Origin: SM1-46 sp002451215
Lineage (GTDB): Bacteria; Pseudomonadota; Gammaproteobacteria; Acidiferrobacterales; Sulfurifustaceae
Direction of reading: 5' to 3'
NCBI GenBank assembly: GCA_002451215.1
Contig: DKBM01000006.1
Span: 1 to 64,000, forward strand
DNA length: 64,000 bases
Part shown: piece after piece, positions 25,987 to 34,001 of the stretch
How the letters are laid out: each line of letters opens with the position of its first letter
Position numbering within the stretch: position 1 is the first letter of the stretch
Notes under the pieces: generated by a model
The model's database searches: none
What the model saw: only the letters and a program-made list of their open reading frames with translations
What the model was told of the DNA's origin: nothing
Translations under genes and position numbers: made by a program

Positions 25987-26204
25987 AGGGTAACGACGCT
26001 CGCCACAAGCTAGAGAATACGTAAGTTATTGAAATGTCGAAATATTTGTCTGCTGTTCAAAAAATATTCAAAACGTTGTCACGAGCCCAATGCGGGCAAA
26101 TTTGGCTAGGAATTGCCCTCTTACGCACACAGCTATCCACAGAACCTGTTGATAGTCGGCTGGGGGCAAGGTACGAAACCCCGCCATCTTGCGGACAGGA
26201 TTGA
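25987..26204. other. AT-rich intergenic region with one DnaA-box-like site
   Basis: 218 bases between ccmG and the RDD gene, both read leftwards. The stretch 26015-26085 is clearly AT-rich (AAATATTTG, AAAAAATATTCAAAAC), unlike its surroundings, and probably holds the RDD promoter. CTATCCACA at 26133-26141 differs by one base from the DnaA box TTATCCACA. Confidence 0.4.
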
Positions 26205-26726
26205 CTACCCCAATTCACGCAATAACGGCGCCAGCTTGGTTTCCCAGACTTCCACCGTTATTGGTCCGATCTGCTTGTAACGAATCACCCCGGCTTTATC
26301 GACCACGAAGGTCTCCGGAACGCCGTAGACGCCCAGCTCGATTCCGACACGGCCGTCGAGGTCCGATAGGCTCAACTCATAGGGGTTGCCCAGCGCTGCG
26401 AGCCATTTCAACGCGTCCGCACGCTGATCCTTGTAGTTGAGTCCGATGATCGGGATCGCGCGATTCTGTGCAAGTTTGACGAGCAGCGGGTGCTCCTCGC
26501 GGCAGGCCACACACCATGATGCCCAGACATTGAGCAGATACACGCGCCCACGCAGGTCGTCGCTGCGCACCGTGCGCTTGGAGTCGGCAACCGATGGTAA
26601 CGCAAACGCCGGGAGCGGTTTGCCAACCAGCGGCGAGGGAATCTTGCGCGGGTCCAGCTTGAGCCCGTAGGCGAGCAGCAGCCCGAGCAATACGAAGGCC
26701 GCGACTGGAATGAGAAAGCGCTTCAT
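26205..26726 (-). CDS. ccmG: Cytochrome c biogenesis thiol:disulfide reductase CcmG/DsbE
   Basis: 173 aa. Periplasmic, membrane-anchored thioredoxin-like protein that reduces apocytochrome c or CcmH so that haem can be attached. An N-terminal anchor helix (residues 4-22) is followed by LVGKPLPAFALPSV, then VYLLNVWASWCVACREEHP with the redox pair Cys72/Cys75, and GVYGVPETFVVDKAGVIRYKQIGPI with the cis-Pro and the DsbE-type insert. It lies six bases after ccmE. The ccmF gene that normally sits between ccmE and ccmG is missing here. Confidence 0.95.
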   Translation of the reverse strand: MKRFLIPVAAFVLLGLLLAYGLKLDPRKIPSPLVGKPLPAFALPSVADSKRTVRSDDLRGRVYLLNVWASWCVACREEHPLLVKLAQNRAIPIIGLNYKDQRADALKWLAALGNPYELSLSDLDGRVGIELGVYGVPETFVVDKAGVIRYKQIGPITVEVWETKLAPLLRELG

Positions 26727-26732
26727 TGTGTG

Positions 26733-27170
26733 CTACTTGCCAGACTGAAAGGCGCCGCCCTTCATGGCGGCGGCGGCCTCGGGCGGCATGTAGTTTTCGT
26801 CATGCTTCGCGAGCACCTCGCGCGCTGCGAAAGTGCCGTCGGTGCCCATGCGTCCGAGTGTGACTACGCCCTGGCCGTCACGGAACAGATCCGGAAGAAT
26901 TCCCTCGTAGCGCACCGGAATGGACTTGTTCATGTCGGTAACCACGAATTGGACCACCAGGCTGTCGCCAGCGCGTTTGACGCTGCCTTTCTCCACCATG
27001 CCGCCAATGCGAATGGTTTGGTCACGAGGCGCCTTGCCTTCCAGTACTTCGGTGGGCGAATAGAAATACACCAGGTTGCTGCGAAAGGCGTTCAGCACGA
27101 ACATTCCGCCGATAGTCAGCCCCAGCACGCCAACAACAATCAGGATCAGGCGCTTGTGACGAGTCTTCAT
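26733..27170 (-). CDS. ccmE: Haem chaperone CcmE
   Basis: 145 aa. Periplasmic haem chaperone that binds haem covalently and hands it to the cytochrome c haem lyase. One N-terminal anchor helix (about 8-28), then the OB-fold beta-barrel (LVYFYSPTEVLEGKAPRDQTIRIGGMVEKGSV...VRYEGILPDLFRDGQGVVTLGRMG). The haem-binding LAKHDENYMPPE gives His123 as the covalent ligand and Tyr127 as the axial ligand. The start overlaps the stop of ccmD. Confidence 0.96.
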   Translation of the reverse strand: MKTRHKRLILIVVGVLGLTIGGMFVLNAFRSNLVYFYSPTEVLEGKAPRDQTIRIGGMVEKGSVKRAGDSLVVQFVVTDMNKSIPVRYEGILPDLFRDGQGVVTLGRMGTDGTFAAREVLAKHDENYMPPEAAAAMKGGAFQSGK

Positions 27171-27337
27171 GAATCGCTTCCCTTGAAACGGTAAAAGTCA
27201 CGCAGTCGTTCGATGACACTGCGATGGCGGCGCACGGCGACGATGATGTTCACCACGAGGATCACGGCCGCTGCTGCATAGACACCCCAAACATAGGGGG
27301 CGTAGCCGCCCATCTCGATGAATTTCGTCCAGTTCAC
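27167..27337 (-). CDS. ccmD: Haem exporter protein CcmD
   Basis: 56 aa, too short for most gene callers at a 60-residue cut-off. Translation from the GTG at 27337 gives MNWTKFIEMGGYAPYVWGVY, one hydrophobic helix (AAAAVILVVNIIVAV), then a basic cytoplasmic tail RRHRSVIERLRDFYRFKGSDS. The MGGYAxYVWxxY motif plus one helix and basic tail is characteristic of CcmD, which holds CcmC and CcmE together and helps release holo-CcmE from the CcmABCD complex. The start overlaps the ccmC stop (GTGA) and the stop overlaps the ccmE start (ATGA), so it fits exactly between them. Confidence 0.93.
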   Translation of the reverse strand: MNWTKFIEMGGYAPYVWGVYAAAAVILVVNIIVAVRRHRSVIERLRDFYRFKGSDS

Positions 27338-28062
27338 TTGTTCTGCTCGACAATCGGTGCGACCCAGCTCGTGTACTTCTCACGTTCGAGAATCTCGGGG
27401 CGCATGCGCATCAGCACCACCGTGAGGAAATACAAATGGAATGCAACTGCCATGATGAGTAGCGGCGCAAGAATGCTGGCATGGATAGTTGGTTTCCCGA
27501 GCCGTCCCACCGAGGCCGGCTGGTGTAGCGTGTTCCACCACTCCACGGAGAAATGGATGACCGGCAAATTAACGACACCGACCAGGGCCAGGATGGCGGC
27601 CGCGCGGGCGGCGCGTTTCGGGTCATCGATGCTTGCCTGCAAAGCCATGACGCCGACATACAAAAAGAATAGGATCAGCTCGGACGTAAGGCGCGCGTCC
27701 CAAGCCCACCATGTGCCCCACATCGGTTTTCCCCAGAGCGACCCGGAGATCAACGCCAGAAGGGTAAAGGACGCGCCGACCGGCGCGCAGGCCGATGCGA
27801 ATACTTCGGCAAGCTTGACGTTCCAGATCAGCACCACAGCGCCGGCGCCAGCCATCAGCATATAGATGAGCATCGACATCCATGCGGCCGGGACATGCAC
27901 GAACATGATCCGCACCGTCTCGCCCTGCTGGTAGTCCGGCGGCGCGACGAACAGCCCCAGATACAAACCGGCGGCGAGCACCACCACCGTGGCGGCTGCC
28001 AGCCACGGGATCAGGCGCCCGGCGAGGGGGTAAAAGTACTTCGGTGAAGCGTACTCGTGCAT
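27334..28062 (-). CDS. ccmC: Haem exporter/haem handling protein CcmC
   Basis: 242 aa from ATG 28062, which shares one base with the ccmB stop; the longer open frame upstream runs through ccmB and is spurious. Six-helix inner-membrane protein that loads haem on CcmE. The haem-handling tryptophan-rich motif is present as PMWGTWWAWDARLTSE, flanked by the histidines in VRIMFVHVPAAWMS and INLPVIHFSVEWWNTLHQ-type segment (PVIHFSVEWWNTLHQP). Second to last step of the CcmABCD complex. Followed by ccmD with GTGA overlap. Confidence 0.96.
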   Translation of the reverse strand: MHEYASPKYFYPLAGRLIPWLAAATVVVLAAGLYLGLFVAPPDYQQGETVRIMFVHVPAAWMSMLIYMLMAGAGAVVLIWNVKLAEVFASACAPVGASFTLLALISGSLWGKPMWGTWWAWDARLTSELILFFLYVGVMALQASIDDPKRAARAAAILALVGVVNLPVIHFSVEWWNTLHQPASVGRLGKPTIHASILAPLLIMAVAFHLYFLTVVLMRMRPEILEREKYTSWVAPIVEQNK

Positions 28063-28745
28063 CAATCGAGCGAAGTCCTGAGTGCTGCGGCCGTTGCCCA
28101 AGGCGCCATTACCAGCGCCACGGCAAGGAACGCTGCGAGGAGCGAGAGTTGCGCCTCGCTCGGCATCCCGGTGGCGGCGCCGTTTACGGCGCTCGCCCCA
28201 AAAATGAGCACCGGAGTATACAACGGCAGCACGAGCGCCGACACCAGCACCCCACCCCCGCGAAGTCCGAGCGTCAGGGCGGCCCCGACGCTCCCGAGCA
28301 GGCTCAGGACCGGAGTCCCAAGCAATAGAGACACGAGAAGTGTGCCCATAGCGGTATCGGGCAACTGCATCTGAATAGCGAGCAGCGGCGCCATCAGGAT
28401 GAGCGGCAGGCCGCTCAGAACCCAGTGGGCAGCGGTCTTGGCCAGGACCAGTATTGAAAGCGGGTGGGGGGCAAGCAGCATCTGCTCCAGTGTCCCCTCC
28501 GCGTAGTCGTTCGCAAACAGCCGGTTCAGAGACAACATCGTTGAAAGCAGCGCGCCGACCCATAACACGCCCGGCGCTAGCGTTCGCAGGACTGACGGTT
28601 CCGGGCCGACACCGAGCGGAAAAAGGCTGGTAACAATCGCGAAGAAGATCAGGGGCGTAAGCACATCGTGCACGCGGCGCCAGGCGACGGTGAGCTCACG
28701 GCGAAACACTGAGACAGCAGCGGTGGGAAGGCCGACGGTGCTCAT
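28062..28745 (-). CDS. ccmB: Haem exporter permease CcmB
   Basis: 227 aa, six hydrophobic segments. Permease part of the CcmAB ATP-binding cassette unit that drives release of haem-loaded CcmE from CcmC. Recognisable stretches: FRRELTVAWRRVHDVLTPLIFFAIVTSLFPLGVGPEP, LLSTMLSLNRLFANDYAEGTLEQMLLAPHPLS (the EGTLEQ coupling motif) and GMPSEAQLSLLAAFL. The ATG at 28745 overlaps the ccmA stop by four bases. Confidence 0.95.
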   Translation of the reverse strand: MSTVGLPTAAVSVFRRELTVAWRRVHDVLTPLIFFAIVTSLFPLGVGPEPSVLRTLAPGVLWVGALLSTMLSLNRLFANDYAEGTLEQMLLAPHPLSILVLAKTAAHWVLSGLPLILMAPLLAIQMQLPDTAMGTLLVSLLLGTPVLSLLGSVGAALTLGLRGGGVLVSALVLPLYTPVLIFGASAVNGAATGMPSEAQLSLLAAFLAVALVMAPWATAAALRTSLD

Positions 28746-29356
28746 GGCCCAAGACGGATCGACAGGAATTCCAGAGTGCCGATTTCAAACTCCTGGTGCG
28801 AGGTCAGCGCGACGAGCCCATCCCGCGCAAGGTGGCCGGCGAGCAGTTCGGTCACCAGCGCGATCGAATGCGTATCCAGCGCGGCGAAAGGTTCGTCCAG
28901 GATCCACAGTCTTCGCCCTAGGAGTGCGAGGCGGGCGAGCCCGAGGCGCCGTTTCTGGCCTTGTGACAACACCTTCGCCGGAAATGAACGTAGGGCGCTC
29001 AGGTTGAACCGTTCCAACGCCCGTTCAATGTCGTGCTCGCTCGCAGCCGCACCAAGGCCCGCTGCCGCGCGCAGATTCTCTGCTGGCGTGAGCTCGCCCT
29101 GAAGCGCATTGGTGTGTCCCACATACGCAAGTTCAGCCCGGTAGTCATCTCCCAGTTCGCGAATCGTCGAACCCTGCCAGCGGATCACGCCATCCGCCGG
29201 CCGCGTCAGGCCGCACAACGTACGGAGCAGGGTGGTCTTGCCACTACCGTTGGCACCCAGAATATGCAACAGCTCGCCCGGGCGCAGGGCGAAGTTCAGC
29301 CCTTCAAACAGGTTGCGGTCGCCGCGGGCGCAGGCGAGGTTGATGACTTCCAGCAA
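28742..29356 (-). CDS. ccmA: Haem exporter ATP-binding protein CcmA
   Basis: 204 aa, TTG start at 29356. ATPase of the CcmAB complex. Walker A GANGSGKT (34-41), ABC signature LSQGQKRRLGLARL, Walker B LWILDEPFAALD and the switch histidine in VALTSHQ. Short single-domain ABC protein of the usual CcmA length. First gene of the minus-strand operon ccmABCDE-ccmG. About 75 bases separate it from the upstream tRNA-Arg gene on the same strand, so promoter elements must lie there or further upstream. Confidence 0.95.
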   Translation of the reverse strand: MLEVINLACARGDRNLFEGLNFALRPGELLHILGANGSGKTTLLRTLCGLTRPADGVIRWQGSTIRELGDDYRAELAYVGHTNALQGELTPAENLRAAAGLGAAASEHDIERALERFNLSALRSFPAKVLSQGQKRRLGLARLALLGRRLWILDEPFAALDTHSIALVTELLAGHLARDGLVALTSHQEFEIGTLEFLSIRLGP

Positions 29357-29430
29357 GGATACGATTCCGGGGCTAGTGGTTATGTAAATTGTGACCGCAA
29401 GCTTGACGTGGCGCCAACGGGCATATCATC

Positions 29431-29506
29431 TGGTGCCCCGAACACGAATCGAACGTGCGACCTGCCGCTTAGGAGGCGGCTGCTCTATCCACTGAGCTAC
29501 CGGGGC
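29431..29506 (-). tRNA. tRNA-Arg (anticodon CCT)
   Basis: 76 bases including an encoded 3' CCA. The acceptor arm GCCCCGG pairs with TCGGGGC, the D-arm has TAGCTCAGTGGATAGAGCA, the anticodon stem is GCCGC/GCGGC with loop CTCCTAA, and the T-arm carries GTTCGATTC. The anticodon CCT reads the rare arginine codon AGG. Lies just upstream of ccmA on the same strand. Confidence 0.96.
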
Positions 29507-29688
29507 GTGGGGGCAATTCTAGCATCGGTGCTCCGGACTGCCGGCAGAGTTGTCAGGGCGGGCTTGTTCAAAAGGGGACGTGTAAGCCGCGATTGCCGGC
29601 TCTTGTCATGGGCCGAGTGGCCCGGCCCACCGTTGATGCCCGCCGAACGACAAGTCCGGTGTCGCCGGTCCTATCTTCTCTGAGTGTT

Positions 29689-29764
29689 TGGTGGAGCGGA
29701 GGAGGATCGAACTCCCGACCTCTGCATTGCGAACGCAGCGCTCTCCCAGCTGAGCTACCGCCCC
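29689..29764 (-). tRNA. tRNA-Ala (anticodon CGC)
   Basis: 76 bases with encoded CCA. The acceptor GGGGCGG pairs with CCGCTCC, giving the G3:U70 wobble pair that is the main alanine identity element. The anticodon stem CTGCG/TGCAG encloses loop TTCGCAA, so the anticodon is CGC (reads GCG). The two tRNA genes are co-oriented, 182 bases apart, and the bases between them hold no gene. Confidence 0.96.
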
Positions 29765-30025
29765 ATTTCTCTCCCCATTTCATTTGGGTGCCGCTTTCTG
29801 ACCGCCTGCAAAGAAAAATAAACTTGCCGGTGCTCAACGGTGTCCCTTAATGCACCATGAGGCCGACGTCAGGACGTCCACAAAGGGTCGGCAATTGTAG
29901 ATGACTCCACAGTTACTGGGAAGTCGGGCAATCCCGCGCCTCGAGGCGCTCGCTAGCCCTCGAGCAGTGGCTGGGCCGACTATAGTCGGGTGGTTGGCCG
30001 GGCAAATACCGGAAAGCAACTCTCC

Positions 30026-31654
30026 ATGCGCAATTTTTTGAAGTCTGCCGCCGCCCGGCAGGTGCAGGGCAATGGCAGCTGGGAAGGGATCTTCCGACCT
30101 TCCGCGGCGGTGACTGGCGCCCTGGTCGCCGCGATCCTGCTCGCCACCTATTTCTTCTTGCTCACCTGGCGCGCCGATCCCCCTCTGCTTGATGGTGACG
30201 ACGCCGTCTATGTGCTGATGGCTGACTTCTTTTCGCCATTCTCAGAACGTGACCGAGAGATTCTGGGATTGGTGATGCGGCGCAGCTATTTTCCGCCCCT
30301 GTATCCAATGTTGCTCGGCATGGTTGGCGGGATCGCGAGCAACACCCTTCTCGCCCACACAGTTAGTGTCACGATACTGTTCCTCGCGTTCATGGCATTG
30401 CTCGTGTGGGCGAACTCAATCAGCGAGCGCCCGATCGCCGCGACTTTACTCGTGATACTGGTTGCGATGTTGCCTGCGACCGTCTTTCAGTTGTTCGGCC
30501 TGTTGAGCGAGGGTCTCTACTTGGTCCTGACTCTCTTGGCGCTCTATGTTGCCAGTGGAGCTCCGCACGCCAAGCACTGGCAATATCTCGCTGCGGCCGC
30601 CATCGGCCTGGCTATCCTGTCGCGGACGGTCGGATTTGCGCTTTGGCTGGCATATGCCATTTGGCTTATATCAGGACGCCGTGACGGATGGAGAACTCTG
30701 CCGCTACTCGCGCTCATCCCATGGTTCGCATGGAATATCTGGAAGTGGAGTCATGGGTATGCAGCGAGCTACACAGGCAATGTGTCGGATCTTCTTTCGC
30801 ATCAGACATTGTGGAGTGTCGTCATAGAACAGCTATCCGTCGCCCCAATGAACATTTGGCGTGGCTGGGTTAGCAGTATCGATCATTTTGAAATACCGTT
30901 AGCCACGATAGGGGGGACAATCCTTGGCGCGATATGCATTGCCGGTTTAGCCAGAAGGCTTTTCCTGGGTAGTCTTGACGGTCTCTATGTCGCCATCTAT
31001 CTCGCCATGCTTTTGGTCTGGCCGTACTCCTATGAAGCGCGTCGACTGTTGTTTGTGGTGCTGCCAATTCTGCTGGTTCAAGGACTCGCGTTAGTAGAAT
31101 GGGTTGGATTTCGAGCAGCGAAGTGGCCGATCCTGGGGAGGCAGGCTGGCACGGTCTATCTCGCCGTCGTTGGCATTGCGGCTCTGCCGGCGGTCGTCTC
31201 TATTCAGGGACGCTTCATTGCCGGTTTGCAGGACCCAAATCGACCCTACGCCGTTGCGGCGAGCTGGTATACCTACACCGACGTCAAGCGCGCCAAGGAA
31301 CGTCTTGCGGAGCAGTCTGCGTTGGCGCGAGCTTGGCGCGAGCTGCATTCACACTTGAGTGCCGACGATTGTGTCTATCATCTCAAGCCCGTCGCTTTCA
31401 TGCTGTACGCAGATCGACGAGCCTATGCGACACCGCATGCCCGGAACGCATCCGAATTCTGGGAGAAGGCCACACTTTGTCGCAATTTCTATCTTGGCGC
31501 ATTTGTCTACCCGCCCTATCGCGAACCATTCTACCCCAAGCGTTTCCTGGGGTCGGGCGCTCGCGTGCTTTCCATCGACTATGTTGAAGAAGGCGGGCGG
31601 CGACGCCCACTCGGAATGCTCGTGCGTGCCGATTACCCATCAGATATCAATTGA
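30026..31654 (+). CDS. GT-C membrane glycosyltransferase, PMT/ArnT-like (family 39-type)
   Basis: 542 aa from ATG 30026. About ten to twelve transmembrane helices. After the first helix comes PPLLDGDDAVYVLMADFF, the acidic first periplasmic loop typical of GT-C enzymes (here a D-D pair), then RSYFPPLYPMLLGMVGG and VFQLFGLLSEGLYLVLTLLALYVASG, the second conserved loop of the ArnT/PMT group. The ~150 C-terminal residues are a soluble periplasmic domain with SADDCVYHLKPVAFMLYADRRAYATP and FYLGAFVYPPYREPFYPKRF. Such enzymes use polyprenyl-phosphate-linked sugars; acceptor unknown. The protein at 32391 shares the same C-terminal pattern (DDCVYHLKP / DECVYGMKP), so they are paralogs. First of four plus-strand genes. 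Confidence 0.75.
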   Translation: MRNFLKSAAARQVQGNGSWEGIFRPSAAVTGALVAAILLATYFFLLTWRADPPLLDGDDAVYVLMADFFSPFSERDREILGLVMRRSYFPPLYPMLLGMVGGIASNTLLAHTVSVTILFLAFMALLVWANSISERPIAATLLVILVAMLPATVFQLFGLLSEGLYLVLTLLALYVASGAPHAKHWQYLAAAAIGLAILSRTVGFALWLAYAIWLISGRRDGWRTLPLLALIPWFAWNIWKWSHGYAASYTGNVSDLLSHQTLWSVVIEQLSVAPMNIWRGWVSSIDHFEIPLATIGGTILGAICIAGLARRLFLGSLDGLYVAIYLAMLLVWPYSYEARRLLFVVLPILLVQGLALVEWVGFRAAKWPILGRQAGTVYLAVVGIAALPAVVSIQGRFIAGLQDPNRPYAVAASWYTYTDVKRAKERLAEQSALARAWRELHSHLSADDCVYHLKPVAFMLYADRRAYATPHARNASEFWEKATLCRNFYLGAFVYPPYREPFYPKRFLGSGARVLSIDYVEEGGRRRPLGMLVRADYPSDIN

Positions 31655-31689
31655 GGAGCGATTGTGCAGCCTACCCGCTTGGAGGTGTC

Positions 31690-32394
31690 GTGAACGATCC
31701 GGTGCTTTCTGTAGTGATCCCATGCTTCAACGAGCTTGGAACCGTCAGCGGCATTCTCGATGCGGTGCACGCCTCACCGTCTGGTCGCAAACAAGTCATC
31801 GTCGTTGATGACGCTTCCCGTGATGGAACCCGCCAGTTGCTGGAAGGGCCACTCCGTTCACGCATCGACCTGCTCATCTGCCACGAGCGCAACCAGGGGA
31901 AAGGGGCTGCCCTTCGAAGCGGGATCGCCGCTGCAACTGGAGATATCGTGATCATTCAGGACGCCGATCTTGAATATGATCCCAAGGAGTACGCCCGCCT
32001 TGTCAATCCTATTGTTGAAGGCAAGGCGGATGTTGTGTTTGGCAGCCGGTTCCATGGGCATGATCCCCATCGCGTATTGTACTTCTGGCACTACGTGGGA
32101 AATCGTGCGCTGACGCTGCTGTCAAATATGTTTACCAACCTGAATCTTTCCGATATGGAGACATGCTACAAGGTGTTCCGGCGCGAAATGATTCAGGGCA
32201 TCAAAATTGAGGAAGACCGGTTCGGATTCGAACCCGAGGTAACTGCGAAAATTGCGCGACTGCCGGGAGTCAGGATATTTGAGGTCGGAATTTCTTATTA
32301 CGGTCGCACCTATGCCGAGGGCAAGAAGATCGGTTGGAAGGACGGGGTGCGGGCCATTTATTGCATCATCAAGTACGGGTTGTTCCGACGGTGA
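31690..32394 (+). CDS. Family 2 glycosyltransferase, polyprenyl-phosphate sugar synthase-like
   Basis: 234 aa from a GTG at 31690 preceded by GGAGG. GT-A fold cytoplasmic enzyme: LSVVIPCFNELGTVSGIL, VIVVDDASRDGTRQLL, ERNQGKGAALRSGIAAATGDIVIIQDADLEYDPKEY (the DxD metal site within DADLE), FGSRFHG and the late ETCYKVFRR. This matches the dolichyl-phosphate mannose synthase group without the C-terminal membrane helices. It probably makes the polyprenyl-phosphate-linked sugar used by neighbouring GT-C enzymes. It overlaps the next gene by GTGA. Confidence 0.85.
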   Translation: MNDPVLSVVIPCFNELGTVSGILDAVHASPSGRKQVIVVDDASRDGTRQLLEGPLRSRIDLLICHERNQGKGAALRSGIAAATGDIVIIQDADLEYDPKEYARLVNPIVEGKADVVFGSRFHGHDPHRVLYFWHYVGNRALTLLSNMFTNLNLSDMETCYKVFRREMIQGIKIEEDRFGFEPEVTAKIARLPGVRIFEVGISYYGRTYAEGKKIGWKDGVRAIYCIIKYGLFRR

Positions 32395-34001
32395 CAGAAG
32401 CAGCGCGCCTCGGCCCGCGGAGGTTAGTCGATTCATTTTCCTGGTATCACCTGCTGCTTTTCAGCGGGCTAACGGTGCTCTATGGGGTGTGGTGCTGGAG
32501 CACTGAGCTTGGCGACTTCGGCGGTGACAATGCGTACTACTTGCTGACGGCCAGACATTTCTCGCCCTGGCTGGGCCCGTCCGACGTCGCTTCTCATTTC
32601 GCCGTTCACAGTCCTTATCCGCCGCTCTTTCCCCTCGTCCTCGCGCTGACGGGTGGGGGTGCCAGCGTATTGGCGGCGCATCTCGTCGTGGCGGCAGGCT
32701 GGGTGGTCGCCATCGTAGTGTTCTACCTCTGGCTTGACGCCCTCGAGTTCACTCGCGTACCGGCGACAGTCGCCGCGGTGCTGTTTGGGTTGTTGCCGGC
32801 GGTGCTGCTCGAAGCGCTATCCGTGCATAGCGAGGCGCTCTATCTGCCGCTGACATTGGTCGCGCTATGGTCAATCGCGCGATATGAGCACGACGGAGCG
32901 CCAAGCCGTCTCTATGTGGCGGTGGTGGCGATCGGATTGGCAAGTATTACGCGGAGCGCCGGTGTTTCCCTCGCCGTGGCCTTTGGTGCGTACCTGCTGG
33001 TGCATCGCCCCATACGATTTGGCTGGCTACTGGGCGCCGCCGCCGCGCCGATGGTTGTGTGGAGCCTGATCAGCCCAAATCGCGGCCACGGGTACGTCGC
33101 ACAATTGATGGACCGGTATGGCAGCGATCCGCTGGGGTCTTTGGTTTCCCAAGTTTCAGTTGGACTGCGCGCGCTTTGGCGCGGCTGGATTCTGGCTTTT
33201 GGCACTGGCTACACGGCCATGGTCGTACTTTCTCTGGTTGGGTTGATCTGTATCGTGGGGATGCTTTATCGAGTTTGGCGGTGGAAGTTCGATGGACTGT
33301 ATGCAGGCGCGTACTTGCTGTTAATAGTGCTCTGGCCATTTCCCGCCGAAGCGCAGCGGCTTGTTTTGGTGATCGTGCCGGTGCTGGTGGCGCAAGCATT
33401 GTTGTTGCTCGGTGCGTTGCCCGGTTTGAAGTCCGGGCGGTGGGTTCTGCGCCATCTCCAGGTGCTGGCTTTGGCCCCGCTGGTAATTGTTGTTGCGCCG
33501 GAGCTTGCGCTTGGCATGCAGCGCTTTGTGCGGCCACTGCCGGATGATCTGATGCCTTACCGGCAGGCGTCGAGCTGGTATGGTGCGCCGCCGCGCGAGG
33601 CCATTGACGACCTCGTATCTCGAGCGGCAGTGGCGCAGCATCTGCGCACCCTCGACAATTGGGTGGGGCCGGATGAGTGTGTCTACGGAATGAAGCCATC
33701 AATCATTGGATTCTACGGCGCGCGCATCAGCTATCCTCCGCCGGGCGCTCGTTTGAGCGACGAGGAATTTCTGACAGCCGTGCGAACCGGTCCATGCAGC
33801 TATTTCTATGTGATGGGCTACATCAGCCCGTCGTTTCCAACGCCGTATTACCCGGTCATGCGATTGGGAGAGTCCCTGCGGACACTGACCGTTTCGACTT
33901 CGCGCCATGACGAAGGCAGAAGGCCGATCGCCCGGCTGGAGGTTCTGGTTGACCGGCATCCCGGAGCTGTGCCCGATCGCAAGGCAGGGAGGGGGAAGTG
34001 A
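32391..34001 (+). CDS. GT-C membrane glycosyltransferase, PMT/ArnT-like (second copy)
   Basis: 536 aa from GTG 32391, overlapping the GT2 stop. Same layout as the gene at 30026: helix one, acidic loop ELGDFGGDNAYYLLTARHF, HSPYPPLFPLVLALTGGG, ALSVHSEALYLPLTLVALWSIARYE, then about ten helices and a periplasmic C-terminal domain with GPDECVYGMKPSIIGFYGARISYPP and YFYVMGYISPSFPTPYYPVMRLG. The two proteins are clearly related over most of their lengths. Probably transfers a sugar from a polyprenyl phosphate outside the inner membrane. The stop overlaps the GTG start of the next gene. Confidence 0.75.
   Translation: MTEAARLGPRRLVDSFSWYHLLLFSGLTVLYGVWCWSTELGDFGGDNAYYLLTARHFSPWLGPSDVASHFAVHSPYPPLFPLVLALTGGGASVLAAHLVVAAGWVVAIVVFYLWLDALEFTRVPATVAAVLFGLLPAVLLEALSVHSEALYLPLTLVALWSIARYEHDGAPSRLYVAVVAIGLASITRSAGVSLAVAFGAYLLVHRPIRFGWLLGAAAAPMVVWSLISPNRGHGYVAQLMDRYGSDPLGSLVSQVSVGLRALWRGWILAFGTGYTAMVVLSLVGLICIVGMLYRVWRWKFDGLYAGAYLLLIVLWPFPAEAQRLVLVIVPVLVAQALLLLGALPGLKSGRWVLRHLQVLALAPLVIVVAPELALGMQRFVRPLPDDLMPYRQASSWYGAPPREAIDDLVSRAAVAQHLRTLDNWVGPDECVYGMKPSIIGFYGARISYPPPGARLSDEEFLTAVRTGPCSYFYVMGYISPSFPTPYYPVMRLGESLRTLTVSTSRHDEGRRPIARLEVLVDRHPGAVPDRKAGRGK

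Noticed and set aside
27334..28563. Long 409-residue open frame as ccmC
   Set aside because: The extension covers most of ccmB in another frame; the ccmC motifs start at ATG 28062, which overlaps the ccmB stop by one base.
29689..30026. tRNA-Ala as the integration site of the 30-48 kb glycan region
   Set aside because: The region begins at the 5' side of the tRNA, no integrase gene is visible and no repeated tRNA 3' end was found at the other border, so acquisition at the tRNA is not supported.
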